A stretch of DNA of 64,000 nt from Acidobacteriota bacterium (GTDB lineage: Bacteria; Acidobacteriota; Terriglobia; Terriglobales; Acidobacteriaceae): positions 1 to 64,000 of the forward strand of contig JAJXYY010000033.1 of NCBI GenBank assembly GCA_021780315.1. The letters run 5' to 3'. The notes below the pieces were generated by a model. The model had not been told where the DNA came from. It did no database searches and saw only the letters and a program-made list of their open reading frames with translations. Positions 33,414-42,824 of the stretch are shown one piece after another; the first letter of the stretch is position 1; each line of letters begins with the position of its first letter. Both the position numbers and the translations under genes were made by a program.

Positions 33414-35763
33414 GCAGCAGAAATATACACCGTGGTTCGCGAAGGCCGGAGCGGCGTGCTCAATCATACCGATCAGCCGGTTCGTAAGCGACCGGATATT
33501 CGCCCTGAAGGGCGGCGGCTATGGCTGTCTGTTTTCTCTTGACGGTATCGACGAGGAAGGCGCGACCGATCAGGCGCTTGATGCCGAAATGCGATCCATT
33601 GAAGGTGCCCTTCGCGGATTGCCGGAGGGATCGTGTATCTATCAGTACACGCGCATCATGTCCGGCTTCCAGCTCCCGAGAAAAACGGGCTATGCCGATC
33701 CCGTCACCCAAACCTTTGTGGCCGACCGGTTGGCATTCCTTGAGAAGATGGCTAGCTTTCGCCGTATCGACCTGCATTGGTGCCTGACTTTGGAGCCGCC
33801 AAAGGTTTCCGCCCTCGCGCGCAAGCCCCAGGAAAATGCTGCGGACACTTCTCGGATGCTGGCCAATCTTGAGAAAACGGCATCCTTGCTCGAAGGCCAT
33901 CTCGCAAGTTCGCTTGGGCTGAAGCTGCTGGAAAAGAATGCGGTCTATCAGTTCTTCAGCTATCTGTTCAACCTCGAAGAATGGTCTGCCAAGGATGAAT
34001 TGTCCGCCGTCGGCGGCGTGGATCGCCAGATCGTGAAGAATCCGGTTGAATGGCACAGCGATCACCTCAGAGTCGGCCGCAGATACGTACAGATGTATTC
34101 GCTCAAAACGACGCCAGAAGCATCACGGCCCTGCCTGTTTTCTGGGCTTACAACGCTGGACTGTGACAGCGTGCTTTGCACGAGTTGGCGTCCGAAGTCC
34201 ACGACCGCGGCGCGCAGCGAGATCGATGCCCAAGAGAAGTTCATCTCCTTCTTCAAAGTTGGAGTGCTGACGCGCGTAATGAGCGGTCGCGACTTTGCTT
34301 CCCTTGAAACTGGAGCCGGGGCGCGCGCTGCCAACACGCAGGTAGATGACCTTGGCGAAGTCATCCGGTCGCTCGACAAGAAGTCGCAGGGCGAATTCTC
34401 GCTTCGCTTCCTCGTGGCCGCGCGCAGCGCGGATGAATTGCGCGGCCTCGCGCCAGCCGTGCATCGGTCCTTCGTCGATGCACGAGCGCAGGTTATGGAA
34501 GAGACTCTTGGGAACCTGTCCGCCTTCTACGCCATGTTCCCCGGCAACCACAAGTTCAACGTGTTTCCCATGTGGATGGCGGAGGACCACCATGCGCGAG
34601 TCTCTTCCATCTTCGCGCCGCATCTCGGCCATCCCTACTCGGAAGACCTCGATAACGAGTACCTGAACGTCTTCGAAACGCGCACGCGGACGCCGTTCTT
34701 TCAGGATGCCTATGTGGACGGCGTGCGGGTCATGCTCATTCTGGGGCCAACCGGCAGCGGAAAGTCAGTGCATGGCAATCTGGCTATCGCACACGAACAG
34801 AAGTATGGCGGCTTTACTTACATCTTTGACATCGGCGGCAGCTACGAAAGTGTGGTCGAACTTTACGGTGGCCGGGTAGACCGCATCGGCAAAGACGGCC
34901 CCCGCGTTAATCCATTTGCACTGGAGCCGACCGAGGGCAATATTACGTTTCTGTATTCGTTCATCAAGCTGTTGTTGACGAACGGCGGCGCGGAACTGGA
35001 GCCGGAGGACGACGACGTAATCCACAAAGCAGTCCGCGATATGTACCTGCTAGATGCGGCAAACCGCCGCCTTTCCAATCTCTTCCTGCCCAAGAAGCTA
35101 GACCGCTATCTCTCGAAATGGGTGGGCAAAGGCGTTTACAACGCGATCTTCGATAACGTCGAGGACAGTCTCTCCTTGTCCCGGCTGCAATGCTTTGATT
35201 TCCAGGGCATTAACAACGAGCAGAACGCCGATCTGATTGAGCCCTTGATGGTATGGCTTCTCCGCCGCATCAGTGACGTGCTCTACAACCCCGCAAATCT
35301 TGGTGTTCCCAAGCACATCTTGATCGAAGAGATCTTCTCATCGATGAAGAACCGACAGTTGCTCGAAGGGGCATTGGCGTCAATCAAGACGGTCCGCAAG
35401 AATCTGGGCGGCGTCACCATGATCGGCCAGTCGGCAGAGGACCTCGGAGCGAATGCCGATTCCATCGTCAATTCCTGTACATCGTTCTTGTTCTTGAAGG
35501 ACGCCACGTTCAACCGCAGACGATATGCCGAGCTGTTCAAGATGAACGACCAGCAGATTGCGCTGTTCGAGAGCTTGAGGGACCGCGAAGCACTCTACAT
35601 GCGACGTGATGGATTGACGAAGGTTGTCGCCCTCAATCTCGACAACCGCAGTTATGCGACCTTCTCAACCAAACCAAAAGACCGCGTGCGCCGGACAAAG
35701 TTGATTGCGAAATACGGACTCACCGAGGGAATCACGCGCTTTGCCCAGGGTGAGACCGAGTAA
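33394..35763 (+). CDS. virB4: VirB4/TrbE-type T4SS ATPase
   Basis: 789 residues, normal for VirB4. The N-terminal half is the CagE/TrbE/VirB domain; the C-terminal half is the ATPase with Walker A GPTGSGKS (451-458) and Walker B-like HILIEEIFS further on. It powers pilin extraction and substrate passage at the inner-membrane base of the channel. Its start lies inside virB3, indicating coupled translation. Confidence 0.95.
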   Translation: MTRANTEQQKYTPWFAKAGAACSIIPISRFVSDRIFALKGGGYGCLFSLDGIDEEGATDQALDAEMRSIEGALRGLPEGSCIYQYTRIMSGFQLPRKTGYADPVTQTFVADRLAFLEKMASFRRIDLHWCLTLEPPKVSALARKPQENAADTSRMLANLEKTASLLEGHLASSLGLKLLEKNAVYQFFSYLFNLEEWSAKDELSAVGGVDRQIVKNPVEWHSDHLRVGRRYVQMYSLKTTPEASRPCLFSGLTTLDCDSVLCTSWRPKSTTAARSEIDAQEKFISFFKVGVLTRVMSGRDFASLETGAGARAANTQVDDLGEVIRSLDKKSQGEFSLRFLVAARSADELRGLAPAVHRSFVDARAQVMEETLGNLSAFYAMFPGNHKFNVFPMWMAEDHHARVSSIFAPHLGHPYSEDLDNEYLNVFETRTRTPFFQDAYVDGVRVMLILGPTGSGKSVHGNLAIAHEQKYGGFTYIFDIGGSYESVVELYGGRVDRIGKDGPRVNPFALEPTEGNITFLYSFIKLLLTNGGAELEPEDDDVIHKAVRDMYLLDAANRRLSNLFLPKKLDRYLSKWVGKGVYNAIFDNVEDSLSLSRLQCFDFQGINNEQNADLIEPLMVWLLRRISDVLYNPANLGVPKHILIEEIFSSMKNRQLLEGALASIKTVRKNLGGVTMIGQSAEDLGANADSIVNSCTSFLFLKDATFNRRRYAELFKMNDQQIALFESLRDREALYMRRDGLTKVVALNLDNRSYATFSTKPKDRVRRTKLIAKYGLTEGITRFAQGETE

Positions 35764-35795
35764 ACAAACTTCACTCATGAAAGGACATGAATGCT

Positions 35796-36626
35796 ATGAG
35801 ACCGCCTCTAACCGTTGCCATTGGCCTTGGCCTGATGATGGCCACAAACGCACTGTATGCAGCCGATTCGCATCCACTTCAGCCAAGCGCGCCGCGCACG
35901 GTCGAGGTCTCCGAAGCGGCGACGCCACCTCAGATTCGTGCCGGGCTGCTTCAATCGACGCTTATTGTGCTGCCGTCTGAGGAGAAAGTCGCGAGTGTCT
36001 TTGCCGGCGACACAGTCGCTTGGATCTTTGACGGCGGTCACGTGGCCTCGCGTTTCATCAGTGTCAAGCCAAAGGTGGCCAACGGAGCGACCGACGTTCA
36101 CATCGTTTCTGACCACGGCAACGAGTACACGCTACAGTTGACCGAAATTTCAAATGACGCCGATCCCCACTTCGACTCCAAAGTCTTCCTCAGCCCAGCG
36201 GACCCGGCTGCCAAAGACCGCTTAACGCAGCTTCCGGTCTTTGTACCAGTAGCGGAGTTGGAAAAGGCCAAGCAGGAAGAAGCTTCCGCCAAGGCATCCC
36301 AGGCCGCCGAACTCAAAGCCGAACAAAGCAAGACCGAACAGTTCCGTAGTGAGTATCCCAGCTCGCTTCACTTCGATTACGCATGGGATGCGCGGAAGGG
36401 TAAAGAACTCGGCCTCCGGCAAATCTGGCGTGACGACAAGTTTACCTACCTGAGGGGCGAGTTCCAGGAGACTCCTGCCCTCTACGAGTTGAAGGACGGC
36501 AAAGGCTCGCTCATCAACTTCGATTTTAATGCGGGACTCTATACCGTGCCGAAACAGTTGGAGCACGGCTATCTCGCCATCGGCAAGCAGAAGGTTGAGT
36601 TCCAGCGTGTGGGAGGCACGAAGTAG
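35796..36626 (+). CDS. virB9: VirB9/TrbG-type T4SS outer-membrane core protein
   Basis: About 276 residues with a signal peptide (to about LYAAD). The VirB9/CagX layout is visible: N-terminal beta domain (TVAWIFDGGHVASRFISVKP), a charged Lys/Glu-rich linker (about 155-185: EKAKQEEASAKASQAAELK), and a C-terminal beta domain (HFDYAWDARKGK..GLRQIWRDDKFTYLRG). It forms part of the core complex with VirB7 and VirB10. ATG 35796 is preferred over ATG 35787, which is too close to the AAAGGA ribosome site. Confidence 0.88.
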   Translation: MRPPLTVAIGLGLMMATNALYAADSHPLQPSAPRTVEVSEAATPPQIRAGLLQSTLIVLPSEEKVASVFAGDTVAWIFDGGHVASRFISVKPKVANGATDVHIVSDHGNEYTLQLTEISNDADPHFDSKVFLSPADPAAKDRLTQLPVFVPVAELEKAKQEEASAKASQAAELKAEQSKTEQFRSEYPSSLHFDYAWDARKGKELGLRQIWRDDKFTYLRGEFQETPALYELKDGKGSLINFDFNAGLYTVPKQLEHGYLAIGKQKVEFQRVGGTK

Positions 36627-36628
36627 CC

Positions 36629-37915
36629 ATGACCGAACAAAGTCCAATTCCGCCTGCAACCGTTCCCGAGCAGCCGGAGGCGAAGGCGCCCGTACGCAAA
36701 GGTATGCCCGTGGTCATTGCGCTTGTGGTGATCCTCGGCTTGATTGGTCTTGCCAACGTGTCGAGCCTAGTGCGTGGCAACAAAAAGACAGCGCCGGTAA
36801 GTGCCCTTCCCATGCGCCCGGTATCGCCTAACGCGCAGCAGGTTTCGAATTTCGAGAACCAGCAGCAACTACAGGCGCAACAAGATGCCGAGGAGCGGCA
36901 GCGGCAGCAGCAGATGGCCGCAGCCATGCAACAGCTTCAGGCCGCCGAGACCGCCCCCGGACCGGAATCTTCCACTGCTACGCCAATGACCGCAGCGCAA
37001 CGGGATGCAATCTATGGAAGCAGTCCCAATGCGCCGCAACGCACTTCAAACGTTTCCCAAACGCAGGCGGAAGCGAAACAGAAAGCACTCGCTCTTGAGA
37101 AACAGAAGCAAGATGCGATCAACAGCGGAACTGTGGCCATTGACTTTGCACACACAGGCGAGACTGCCACTGCTTCGGTGAATCGGAAAGATACTGGAGT
37201 TCCCGCCGATCAGAAGGAAGCCATCTCGCCGGCCACAACGCCGGATGCGGCAGGTACGGGAGAAAGTACGCAAGTACGCGCGAGTGCGAAGACCGACCCA
37301 ATGGCACCCTACCCGTTTGACCAGTATCAGGGACGGCTCTACCGGATCTTCGAGGGCACGGTTCTCGAAGGTGTCGTGACAAACCATATCGACGGCGGTT
37401 TCAGTGGGCCGATTTTGGTCATGCTTACCACCGACTATTACTCGCATGACCACCAGCAGCTCTTGATGCCGCAGGGGACCAGGCTCATCGGCAGTGTGCA
37501 GAGCGTGGGCAATGCCCAACAGCGCAAGATGTTTGTCACCTTTCACCGGGCCGTTTGCCCCGACGGATTTTCGCTCGACTTCGACAAGTACATTGGCCTT
37601 GATCCATTGGGAACGACCGGTCTCGCCACCAAGGTAGATCACGGATATCTGTTGGCCTTTGGCGCAGCGGCGGCTATCGGCGGACTTGGCGGCCTGGCTC
37701 AGATCGGCAACAACGGCAGCGTTCTCGATCCATCAACACAGATTCGCAACGGAATATCCGCCCAGACCGCCGCCGAAGGCGAGCAGGTGCTCAATCACTT
37801 CCTCAATAGGCTCCCGGTCATCACGCTCAAGGAAGGCTCTCGCGCTCGTGTCTATATCGGTCGCGACATCCTCATTCCGTCCTATGCGGAACACCGCATG
37901 GACCCAACGCTTTAA
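36629..37915 (+). CDS. virB10: VirB10/TrbI-type T4SS core protein
   Basis: 428 residues. A short cytosolic N-terminus rich in Pro, one inner-membrane helix (PVVIALVVILGLIGLANV, about 28-45), a long Gln/Ala-rich periplasmic linker, and the C-terminal TrbI barrel domain (from about 230: FDQYQGRLYRIFEGTVLEGVVTN...LLMPQGTRLIGS). VirB10 spans both membranes and signals channel opening on ATP use by VirD4 and VirB11. It starts 2 bases after virB9 stops. Confidence 0.92.
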   Translation: MTEQSPIPPATVPEQPEAKAPVRKGMPVVIALVVILGLIGLANVSSLVRGNKKTAPVSALPMRPVSPNAQQVSNFENQQQLQAQQDAEERQRQQQMAAAMQQLQAAETAPGPESSTATPMTAAQRDAIYGSSPNAPQRTSNVSQTQAEAKQKALALEKQKQDAINSGTVAIDFAHTGETATASVNRKDTGVPADQKEAISPATTPDAAGTGESTQVRASAKTDPMAPYPFDQYQGRLYRIFEGTVLEGVVTNHIDGGFSGPILVMLTTDYYSHDHQQLLMPQGTRLIGSVQSVGNAQQRKMFVTFHRAVCPDGFSLDFDKYIGLDPLGTTGLATKVDHGYLLAFGAAAAIGGLGGLAQIGNNGSVLDPSTQIRNGISAQTAAEGEQVLNHFLNRLPVITLKEGSRARVYIGRDILIPSYAEHRMDPTL

Positions 37916-37927
37916 TGGGTAGCGCAC

Positions 37928-38140
37928 ATGAAGCATTCAAAATCCATCGCGATAGCGGGAACCTGCGTGCTGACGGTCGGGCTGTTCGTCATGCCCTCGG
38001 TGCCGGTAGTTGCACTGGACGCAATAGAAACCTTTGCCGAGAATCCTGCCAAGGTCTTGCTCCAAACATTCTGGCCATTTGCGCACGGCAAGTGTTTCAC
38101 CCTGGACAGGTTTGATCCGACCTGCCCGCAATGCCTATAA
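37928..38140 (+). CDS. small exported protein in the T4SS operon
   Basis: 70 residues with a signal-like N-terminus (IAIAGTCVLTVGLFVMPSV), then a soluble tail with a C-terminal Cys-rich end (FDPTCPQCL). It lies 12 bases after virB10 and 27 before virB5, so it is part of the operon. It lacks a clear lipobox at a VirB7-like place (no L-x-x-C ahead of a mature short tail; Cys13 is inside the hydrophobic run). A divergent VirB7 or an element-specific accessory are the two options. Confidence 0.55.
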   Translation: MKHSKSIAIAGTCVLTVGLFVMPSVPVVALDAIETFAENPAKVLLQTFWPFAHGKCFTLDRFDPTCPQCL

Positions 38141-38167
38141 CCCTTCAACCAATTCGAGGAGGTATGA

Positions 38168-38953
38168 ATGCCGCTCCACATCAAGAAACACCGCAAGTGG
38201 CTTATCGCCGGTACAGCCTTGCTTTTGACCGCTACACCCGGCTTTGCGCTCTTCGGAATCGGAGACATTGTCTTCGACCCGACCAGCTATGCAAATCTGG
38301 TGCAACAGTTCACCACACTCGAAATGCAGTACAACACAATCAAGAACAACGTCACTCACTTCTCCTTCAAACAGCAATGGCAGGCAACGTTGACTGCTTT
38401 GAAAAACACAAACGTGAAGAACCTGTTGGGCGAAACCAACGGAATGACAACCGCTCTCGACACCAATTCGCCCAGCGCGTCCTCGACCGCGTGGACGGCT
38501 GCGACGGTTCCCATCAGCAGCAGTACAAGTGGCTACCTGCAGAGTCAGACGGTAGGCAGCGCACAATTGTCACAGCTTGCAATGATCGAGGCGTCCGATG
38601 CCATCTCGCCGGATTGCCTTACAGCCGTGGGCCAGTACCGCGCGGCGCGGACGCAGAACGCAACGGCAGTGAGCACGCTTGCCGCTGAGGAACTGGATGG
38701 ATCGGATGCCAGCAACAGCGAGGTCCAGCAATTGAACCTGCTGAATGCCGCTGAAGCCCAGAAAATGGCTGAAATGCAGACTCAGGGAGTCTTACAGTCC
38801 TGTGTGGCCGCACAGATGGCAGCCGCCAATATGGAGCGGCGAAACGCGGCCGCAATTGACCTGAATACGGCGGCCTTCGTTCAACAGCAACGAACATCCA
38901 ACAACGTAAATGCCGTCAAAGAAGGCAACACCTGGCAGACGTACTTGCCGTGA
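38168..38953 (+). CDS. virB5: VirB5/TrbJ-like T4SS protein
   Basis: 261 residues with a signal peptide (to about GFALFG) and a mainly helical body (YANLVQQFTTLEMQYNTIKNN and, later, LLNAAEAQKMAEMQ...), as in TrbJ/VirB5. Such proteins sit at the pilus tip and help host contact or, for TrbJ, entry exclusion control. It has GGAGG at 38158-38162. The gene is downstream of virB10 and upstream of virB6, as in several Trb-type systems. Confidence 0.78.
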   Translation: MPLHIKKHRKWLIAGTALLLTATPGFALFGIGDIVFDPTSYANLVQQFTTLEMQYNTIKNNVTHFSFKQQWQATLTALKNTNVKNLLGETNGMTTALDTNSPSASSTAWTAATVPISSSTSGYLQSQTVGSAQLSQLAMIEASDAISPDCLTAVGQYRAARTQNATAVSTLAAEELDGSDASNSEVQQLNLLNAAEAQKMAEMQTQGVLQSCVAAQMAAANMERRNAAAIDLNTAAFVQQQRTSNNVNAVKEGNTWQTYLP

Positions 38954-39033
38954 AATGAGCAACTGAGCGGATTCAGGCGGCAATGGCCTTCCCACCAGCG
39001 CCGCCATTTATTCCAAGTTTGCGAGGTAAAACG

Positions 39034-39954
39034 ATGGTTTCCCCGGCACTGTTGGCCCAGGCTCTTCCGAGCGCGAGTTCCGGCGTGGACTGGCTCTATC
39101 AGTTCACCAACAATCTGACCAACCTTACGACACAGAATGGCGGTGCATTGACTCAGCTTGGGCTGATTGAGTTGAGCTGTATCGCATTGTTCACGCTCAT
39201 CAGCATGGTCGTGAACTGGAACACGTCGAGCATGACGTTGCGCTTTCACACTCATCCCGTGCGCGCCGGCGATCTGACCAACTTCTTGCTTCGCCTTATT
39301 GTGTGCTGTCTGCTTGTCAACTATTGGGTTAACCCGTTCCCTGGCGCGAGCTTTGGAATCAACCATTTCTTTTCCTACGTTGCTCAGGCGATGGTGGCGG
39401 CCTTTGACCAAAGTTCGCTAGACAATCTGCTTCAACTGCTCAAGACCGCAGGGGACGGAACTGCGATGCCTTCGCTTATGGCCCCCATGCAGATCCTCTG
39501 CTACTTCTACGTGCAGGGTCTATTGGGCATTGCCTCGGCGATTCTGTTTCTCATCAATTGCAGTTCATTCATTCTCTATGGCGTGACCGCACTCTTCGGC
39601 CCAGTCTTCATTCCGCTGCTGATGACGCAGACATTCCGGGCGAAGTTTTATCATTTTCTGGACGTGTTGATCGGTTTCGCGATGATCCGCGCCGTGGCTG
39701 CCGCATTCATCTTCGTTTGGTCAGGTTTTATGAATGCCTTCATCCAACAGACATTCAACAGCGACTATTCGATGGCGATGTGGCTTGCCAATCTGATCCC
39801 ATGCACGATGGTGTTTGTGGCTTTCATCGTTAATATGCTGTTCATCCCGAGCATGACACAGGCGATCTTCGGCGGAGCCGCTGGGTTGACATCGGCAGCA
39901 CCAAGCGCCGTCGGTGGTGGAGCTGTGCTGCTCGCGAAGACTGGAGGTGGATAG
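39034..39954 (+). CDS. virB6: VirB6/TrbL-type T4SS membrane protein
   Basis: 306 residues, five to six membrane helices, and the TrbL layout with a large periplasmic loop (about 110-140: INHFFSYVAQAMVAAFDQSSLD). VirB6 contacts DNA in the inner-membrane channel. ATG 39034 follows GAGG; the longer frame from 38983 lacks support. Its stop overlaps the next small gene by one base. Confidence 0.85.
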   Translation: MVSPALLAQALPSASSGVDWLYQFTNNLTNLTTQNGGALTQLGLIELSCIALFTLISMVVNWNTSSMTLRFHTHPVRAGDLTNFLLRLIVCCLLVNYWVNPFPGASFGINHFFSYVAQAMVAAFDQSSLDNLLQLLKTAGDGTAMPSLMAPMQILCYFYVQGLLGIASAILFLINCSSFILYGVTALFGPVFIPLLMTQTFRAKFYHFLDVLIGFAMIRAVAAAFIFVWSGFMNAFIQQTFNSDYSMAMWLANLIPCTMVFVAFIVNMLFIPSMTQAIFGGAAGLTSAAPSAVGGGAVLLAKTGGG

Positions 39955-40142
39955 TGCGGAATTGGTTCTGGTTGGCGATTCTTAGCAAAGGCAAATTGCA
40001 GTGGCCTCGTTGGTATGTTCCTGTGCTGCTGGTTGTCCTAACGGGCATTCTCGCCGCCGGATTGATCTATGCCCTCGTCGTGTTTCACGCCGTCAATGAA
40101 AGGAGTCATTCTCCCCATGTCCACGCACACAGTAGTCAATGA
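39954..40142 (+). CDS. small membrane protein between virB6 and virB8
   Basis: 62 residues from GTG 39954, one membrane helix (YVPVLLVVLTGILAAGLIYALVVF), basic N-terminus. It starts in the stop of virB6 (TAGTG) and overlaps the virB8 start by 26 bases. The position and the single-helix form suggest an element-specific T4SS accessory; function not known. Confidence 0.5.
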   Translation: MRNWFWLAILSKGKLQWPRWYVPVLLVVLTGILAAGLIYALVVFHAVNERSHSPHVHAHSSQ

Positions 40143-40905
40143 GCCCCGAATGCTGACGCCGAAGCAAGCTCTGCTCACGGATCAGATTGGCAATGAGGTT
40201 TACGCCTCGCATTATGCCGAGCGGAAAGCCTACCGATTCATTCTTGGCTGCGGATCGATAGTGCTGGCCGCCTCGCTCGGCATGAACCTTTTACTAGCGA
40301 ATCGCCCAACGGCCAACCGATACATCCGGATCGACGAGATGGGGAGGGCGCAAGCGATCCAGTACTCTGATCTGAACTACAGCCCGCGCGAAGGCGAAGT
40401 ACGCACCTATTTGAACGATTGGGCGAACTACCGCTACACGATCAATCGAGACGTGATTGCGAAGAAATATCCGCGCAACTACTACTTCCTATCGCAGTCG
40501 CTCGCCACGCGCTTGATGGCCGATGACAACCAGAATCACCTTGTCTCCCAGGTCACCGCCGGGCAGCTTGAATCGAGCGATGTCCAAGTGCAAAACGTAA
40601 CCATCACATCCATGTCTGAGGAGATGGTTCAAGGCGCGAAGATCGCTCGTGGCACGGCCCTGATGGGTGTCGATCGATTCTACTCAGCCCAGAACTCCCA
40701 CGAGCCACGGACCGAGCATTGGCTCGTGAGCGTTACCTACTACCTGAACCCGAAACAGGTGAGCGACCAGGCCCGGATTTATCCGCAATATGAGTTCATC
40801 AATCCGCTGGGGTTGACGATTACCGAATTTCACGAAAACCGGATCTCCGTCGAAACCCAGGCACCGGGAACAAGCGCGCCCAAGACGACAGGAGTAGCAC
40901 AGTGA
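40117..40905 (+). CDS. virB8: VirB8/TrbF-type T4SS assembly factor
   Basis: About 262 residues. A short cytosolic N-terminus, one membrane helix (FILGCGSIVLAASLGMNLLLA, about 42-62) and a periplasmic VirB8 domain (RYIRIDEMGRAQAI...YLNDWANYRYTINRDV..YPRNYYFLS). VirB8 seeds core assembly. The start is at ATG 40117 with AGGAG eleven bases upstream. The stop overlaps the virB11 start by four bases. Confidence 0.88.
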   Translation: MSTHTVVNEPRMLTPKQALLTDQIGNEVYASHYAERKAYRFILGCGSIVLAASLGMNLLLANRPTANRYIRIDEMGRAQAIQYSDLNYSPREGEVRTYLNDWANYRYTINRDVIAKKYPRNYYFLSQSLATRLMADDNQNHLVSQVTAGQLESSDVQVQNVTITSMSEEMVQGAKIARGTALMGVDRFYSAQNSHEPRTEHWLVSVTYYLNPKQVSDQARIYPQYEFINPLGLTITEFHENRISVETQAPGTSAPKTTGVAQ

Positions 40906-41879
40906 GCTACGAGCTGATTCTGCCATTCTTTCCCGAAGAATTGCGCGAGTTGCTGCTTGACCCGTCGATCTCCGATTTGATGATCAATGGGACGGCAGGT
41001 GTCTTTGCCGACAGGGATGGAGTGGTCGAGCCAATAATGCTTCAGGCTCCTTACACGACCGAGCGCTTGCAGGCTGCAATTGAGCGCGTAGCGCGCATTC
41101 TCGGCCAGGACCTTACTAGCCAGAATCCGATTCTCAATACGCGCTTGCCGGATGGCTCGCGTGTGGCCGTCGTCGGTTCTCCTTCCTCCGTCCATGGCCC
41201 AACGCTCACAGTCCGCAAATTCAACCGCTGGTTCACCTCAGATGAACTGGTTTCCTCCGGAAGCCTTCCCGGCCTTGTCCGAGATGCAGTCATTGAACTG
41301 ATTGCCGAGCGCAAAAACGGCATCATCAGCGGAGGGACCGGGTCAGGCAAGACCACCCTTATGAAAGCGTTGCTCGACCACGTTCCGCTCCATGAACGAC
41401 TGATTGTGATCGAGCAGCCTGCCGAATTGAAAATCAGCCATCCCAACGCCGTTCGTTGGGAGGCAGTTGCGGAGATTCCAGGCCAAGTTGCGGTCACTCC
41501 AAGCCAGTTGGTAGCCGCGGCGCTTCGGCATCGCCCAGACCGGATCATCATGGGCGAAATCCGCGATGAATGTGGCTATGACCTGTTACAGGCCATGAAC
41601 ACCGGGCACGGCGGAACGCTGTCCACACTGCACGCGGATTCCGCTCTGGACGCTCTGGACAGGCTGGCGGATATGGCGCTTAGCGCGCGAACGAATCTGA
41701 ACCAGCAATTCATCCGGTCGCAGACTGGAAAGGCTGTTGATTTCGTTCTGTATTGCGAACGCGATTCCACCGGCCGGCGCCGGGTGCGCGAGCTGATCAC
41801 CGTGAAGGGCTATAGCCATGCGGTCCAGTCCTTCGAGACCGAGGAAATCTATCGGGCGTCCTCTGCGGCAGCGGCTTGA
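40902..41879 (+). CDS. virB11: VirB11/TrbB-type T4SS ATPase
   Basis: 325 residues, a hexameric traffic ATPase. Walker A GGTGSGKT is at 144-151, the Asp box and Walker B follow (HRPDRIIMGEIRDECGYDLLQAMNTGH), and the His box GHGGTLSTLHADSA is present. It powers pilus assembly and substrate switching. It starts at GTG inside virB8 (GTGA overlap). It is the last of the T4SS block, an order unlike the IncP trb operon, where trbB is first. Confidence 0.94.
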   Translation: MSYELILPFFPEELRELLLDPSISDLMINGTAGVFADRDGVVEPIMLQAPYTTERLQAAIERVARILGQDLTSQNPILNTRLPDGSRVAVVGSPSSVHGPTLTVRKFNRWFTSDELVSSGSLPGLVRDAVIELIAERKNGIISGGTGSGKTTLMKALLDHVPLHERLIVIEQPAELKISHPNAVRWEAVAEIPGQVAVTPSQLVAAALRHRPDRIIMGEIRDECGYDLLQAMNTGHGGTLSTLHADSALDALDRLADMALSARTNLNQQFIRSQTGKAVDFVLYCERDSTGRRRVRELITVKGYSHAVQSFETEEIYRASSAAAA

Positions 41880-42340
41880 GTTGAGGGACGGAAGCGGAGT
41901 ACGGAAGCACGGCAATGGCAAAACGTCATGGGCGCTAACGGCAATCAGAATCTCGCCCCCACTGTGCGCGGTTAAGCGCGGCCCGACGGAAACGGGAGCC
42001 TGAGTGCGATGCCAACTGCGAGATGCGCTCTTTTGTGAGAGGTCTGGTAATGGAAATGGATCTGGATTGGCCAGTGAACGGCATCGGCGGAAGCGTGCAG
42101 ACGGGTTGTTCTGGTGTATGTGTCTCCACCCCATTCCGTCTCTTGCTCGGTCACTGCTTCGGGGCCTATGCGACGCCCGGCGGCACAGCGCCGTTCTGCT
42201 TTCTGGACTCCTCTCCCAGAGCAGGTCTGGGCCCCTGCTCCAGAATGCACGGCTTGGCACTTGGGAGTCGCGCCCACTCGCATGGCTTTGCCCAGGTGTG
42301 ACCCGAGCAGATCGGGAATTCAAATAACGGAGACACGATC
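41880..42340. other. 461-base stretch without a recognisable gene
   Basis: Open frames exist on both strands (for example 42023-42301 plus and 41972-42283 minus), but their products look like shadows, rich in Arg, Pro and Ser, and lack ribosome sites. It separates the T4SS operon from ssb and may hold the promoter for the ssb-primase block or part of the transfer origin. No decisive motif is seen. Confidence 0.45.
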
Positions 42341-42733
42341 ATGTATCAGAACAAAGCGACCCTCATGGGCTTCCTCGGCAACGATGCCGAAGTTCGCACT
42401 GGCAAGAACAACCAGAAGTTCACCACCTTCTCCATCGCCACCAAGACCTCTTACAAGGACAAAGAGTCCGGCGAATACGTCTCGCACACCGAATGGCATC
42501 GCTGCATCGTATTCGGCAAATTCGGCGAGTTCGCAGCCACGCTCAAGAAGGGCGCACACATACAGGTCGAGGGAGAGATTCGCCACACCGAGTACACGCC
42601 CAAGAAAGCCAAGAAGCCGGTGCGTTCCGACAGCATTCGCGTCACTTCCGTCCTCAAGCTCGACCACGCGGAGAAAGCCGCCGCTGAGGAGCAGTTCGAG
42701 GAGGAGATTCCCTCCGAGGACGAGGCCGCATAA
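42341..42733 (+). CDS. ssb: single-stranded DNA-binding protein
   Basis: 130 residues with an OB fold (LMGFLGNDAEVRTGKNNQKFTTFSIAT...EWHRCIVFGKFGEFA), the usual SSB layout, coating single strands during transfer. The C-terminus is acidic (EEEIPSEDEAA) but lacks the standard D-D-D-I-P-F end, so interaction with host replication proteins may be weak. GGAG precedes the ATG. A terminator follows. Confidence 0.95.
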   Translation: MYQNKATLMGFLGNDAEVRTGKNNQKFTTFSIATKTSYKDKESGEYVSHTEWHRCIVFGKFGEFAATLKKGAHIQVEGEIRHTEYTPKKAKKPVRSDSIRVTSVLKLDHAEKAAAEEQFEEEIPSEDEAA

Positions 42734-42755
42734 GGCTTCGCCTTTTACTCCGGTG

Positions 42756-42780
42756 AAGGCCCGGCACAGCCGGGCTTTCC
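42756..42780 (+). terminator. terminator after ssb
   Basis: GCCCGGC (42759-42765) pairs with GCCGGGC (42769-42775) over loop ACA; flanking AAG/TTT extend the stem, then TTTCC. It is 23 bases past the ssb stop. Confidence 0.75.
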
Positions 42781-42824
42781 GTCTGCAAACTGCCGATGGG
42801 CTCGCGTTCTAGCCGAGGTGGCAC

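Noticed and set aside
37928..38140. Standard VirB7 lipoprotein
   Set aside because: No proper lipobox at the end of the signal segment; left as unknown.
41972..42323. Genes on either strand between virB11 and ssb
   Set aside because: Overlapping frames on both strands, no ribosome site, low-information products.
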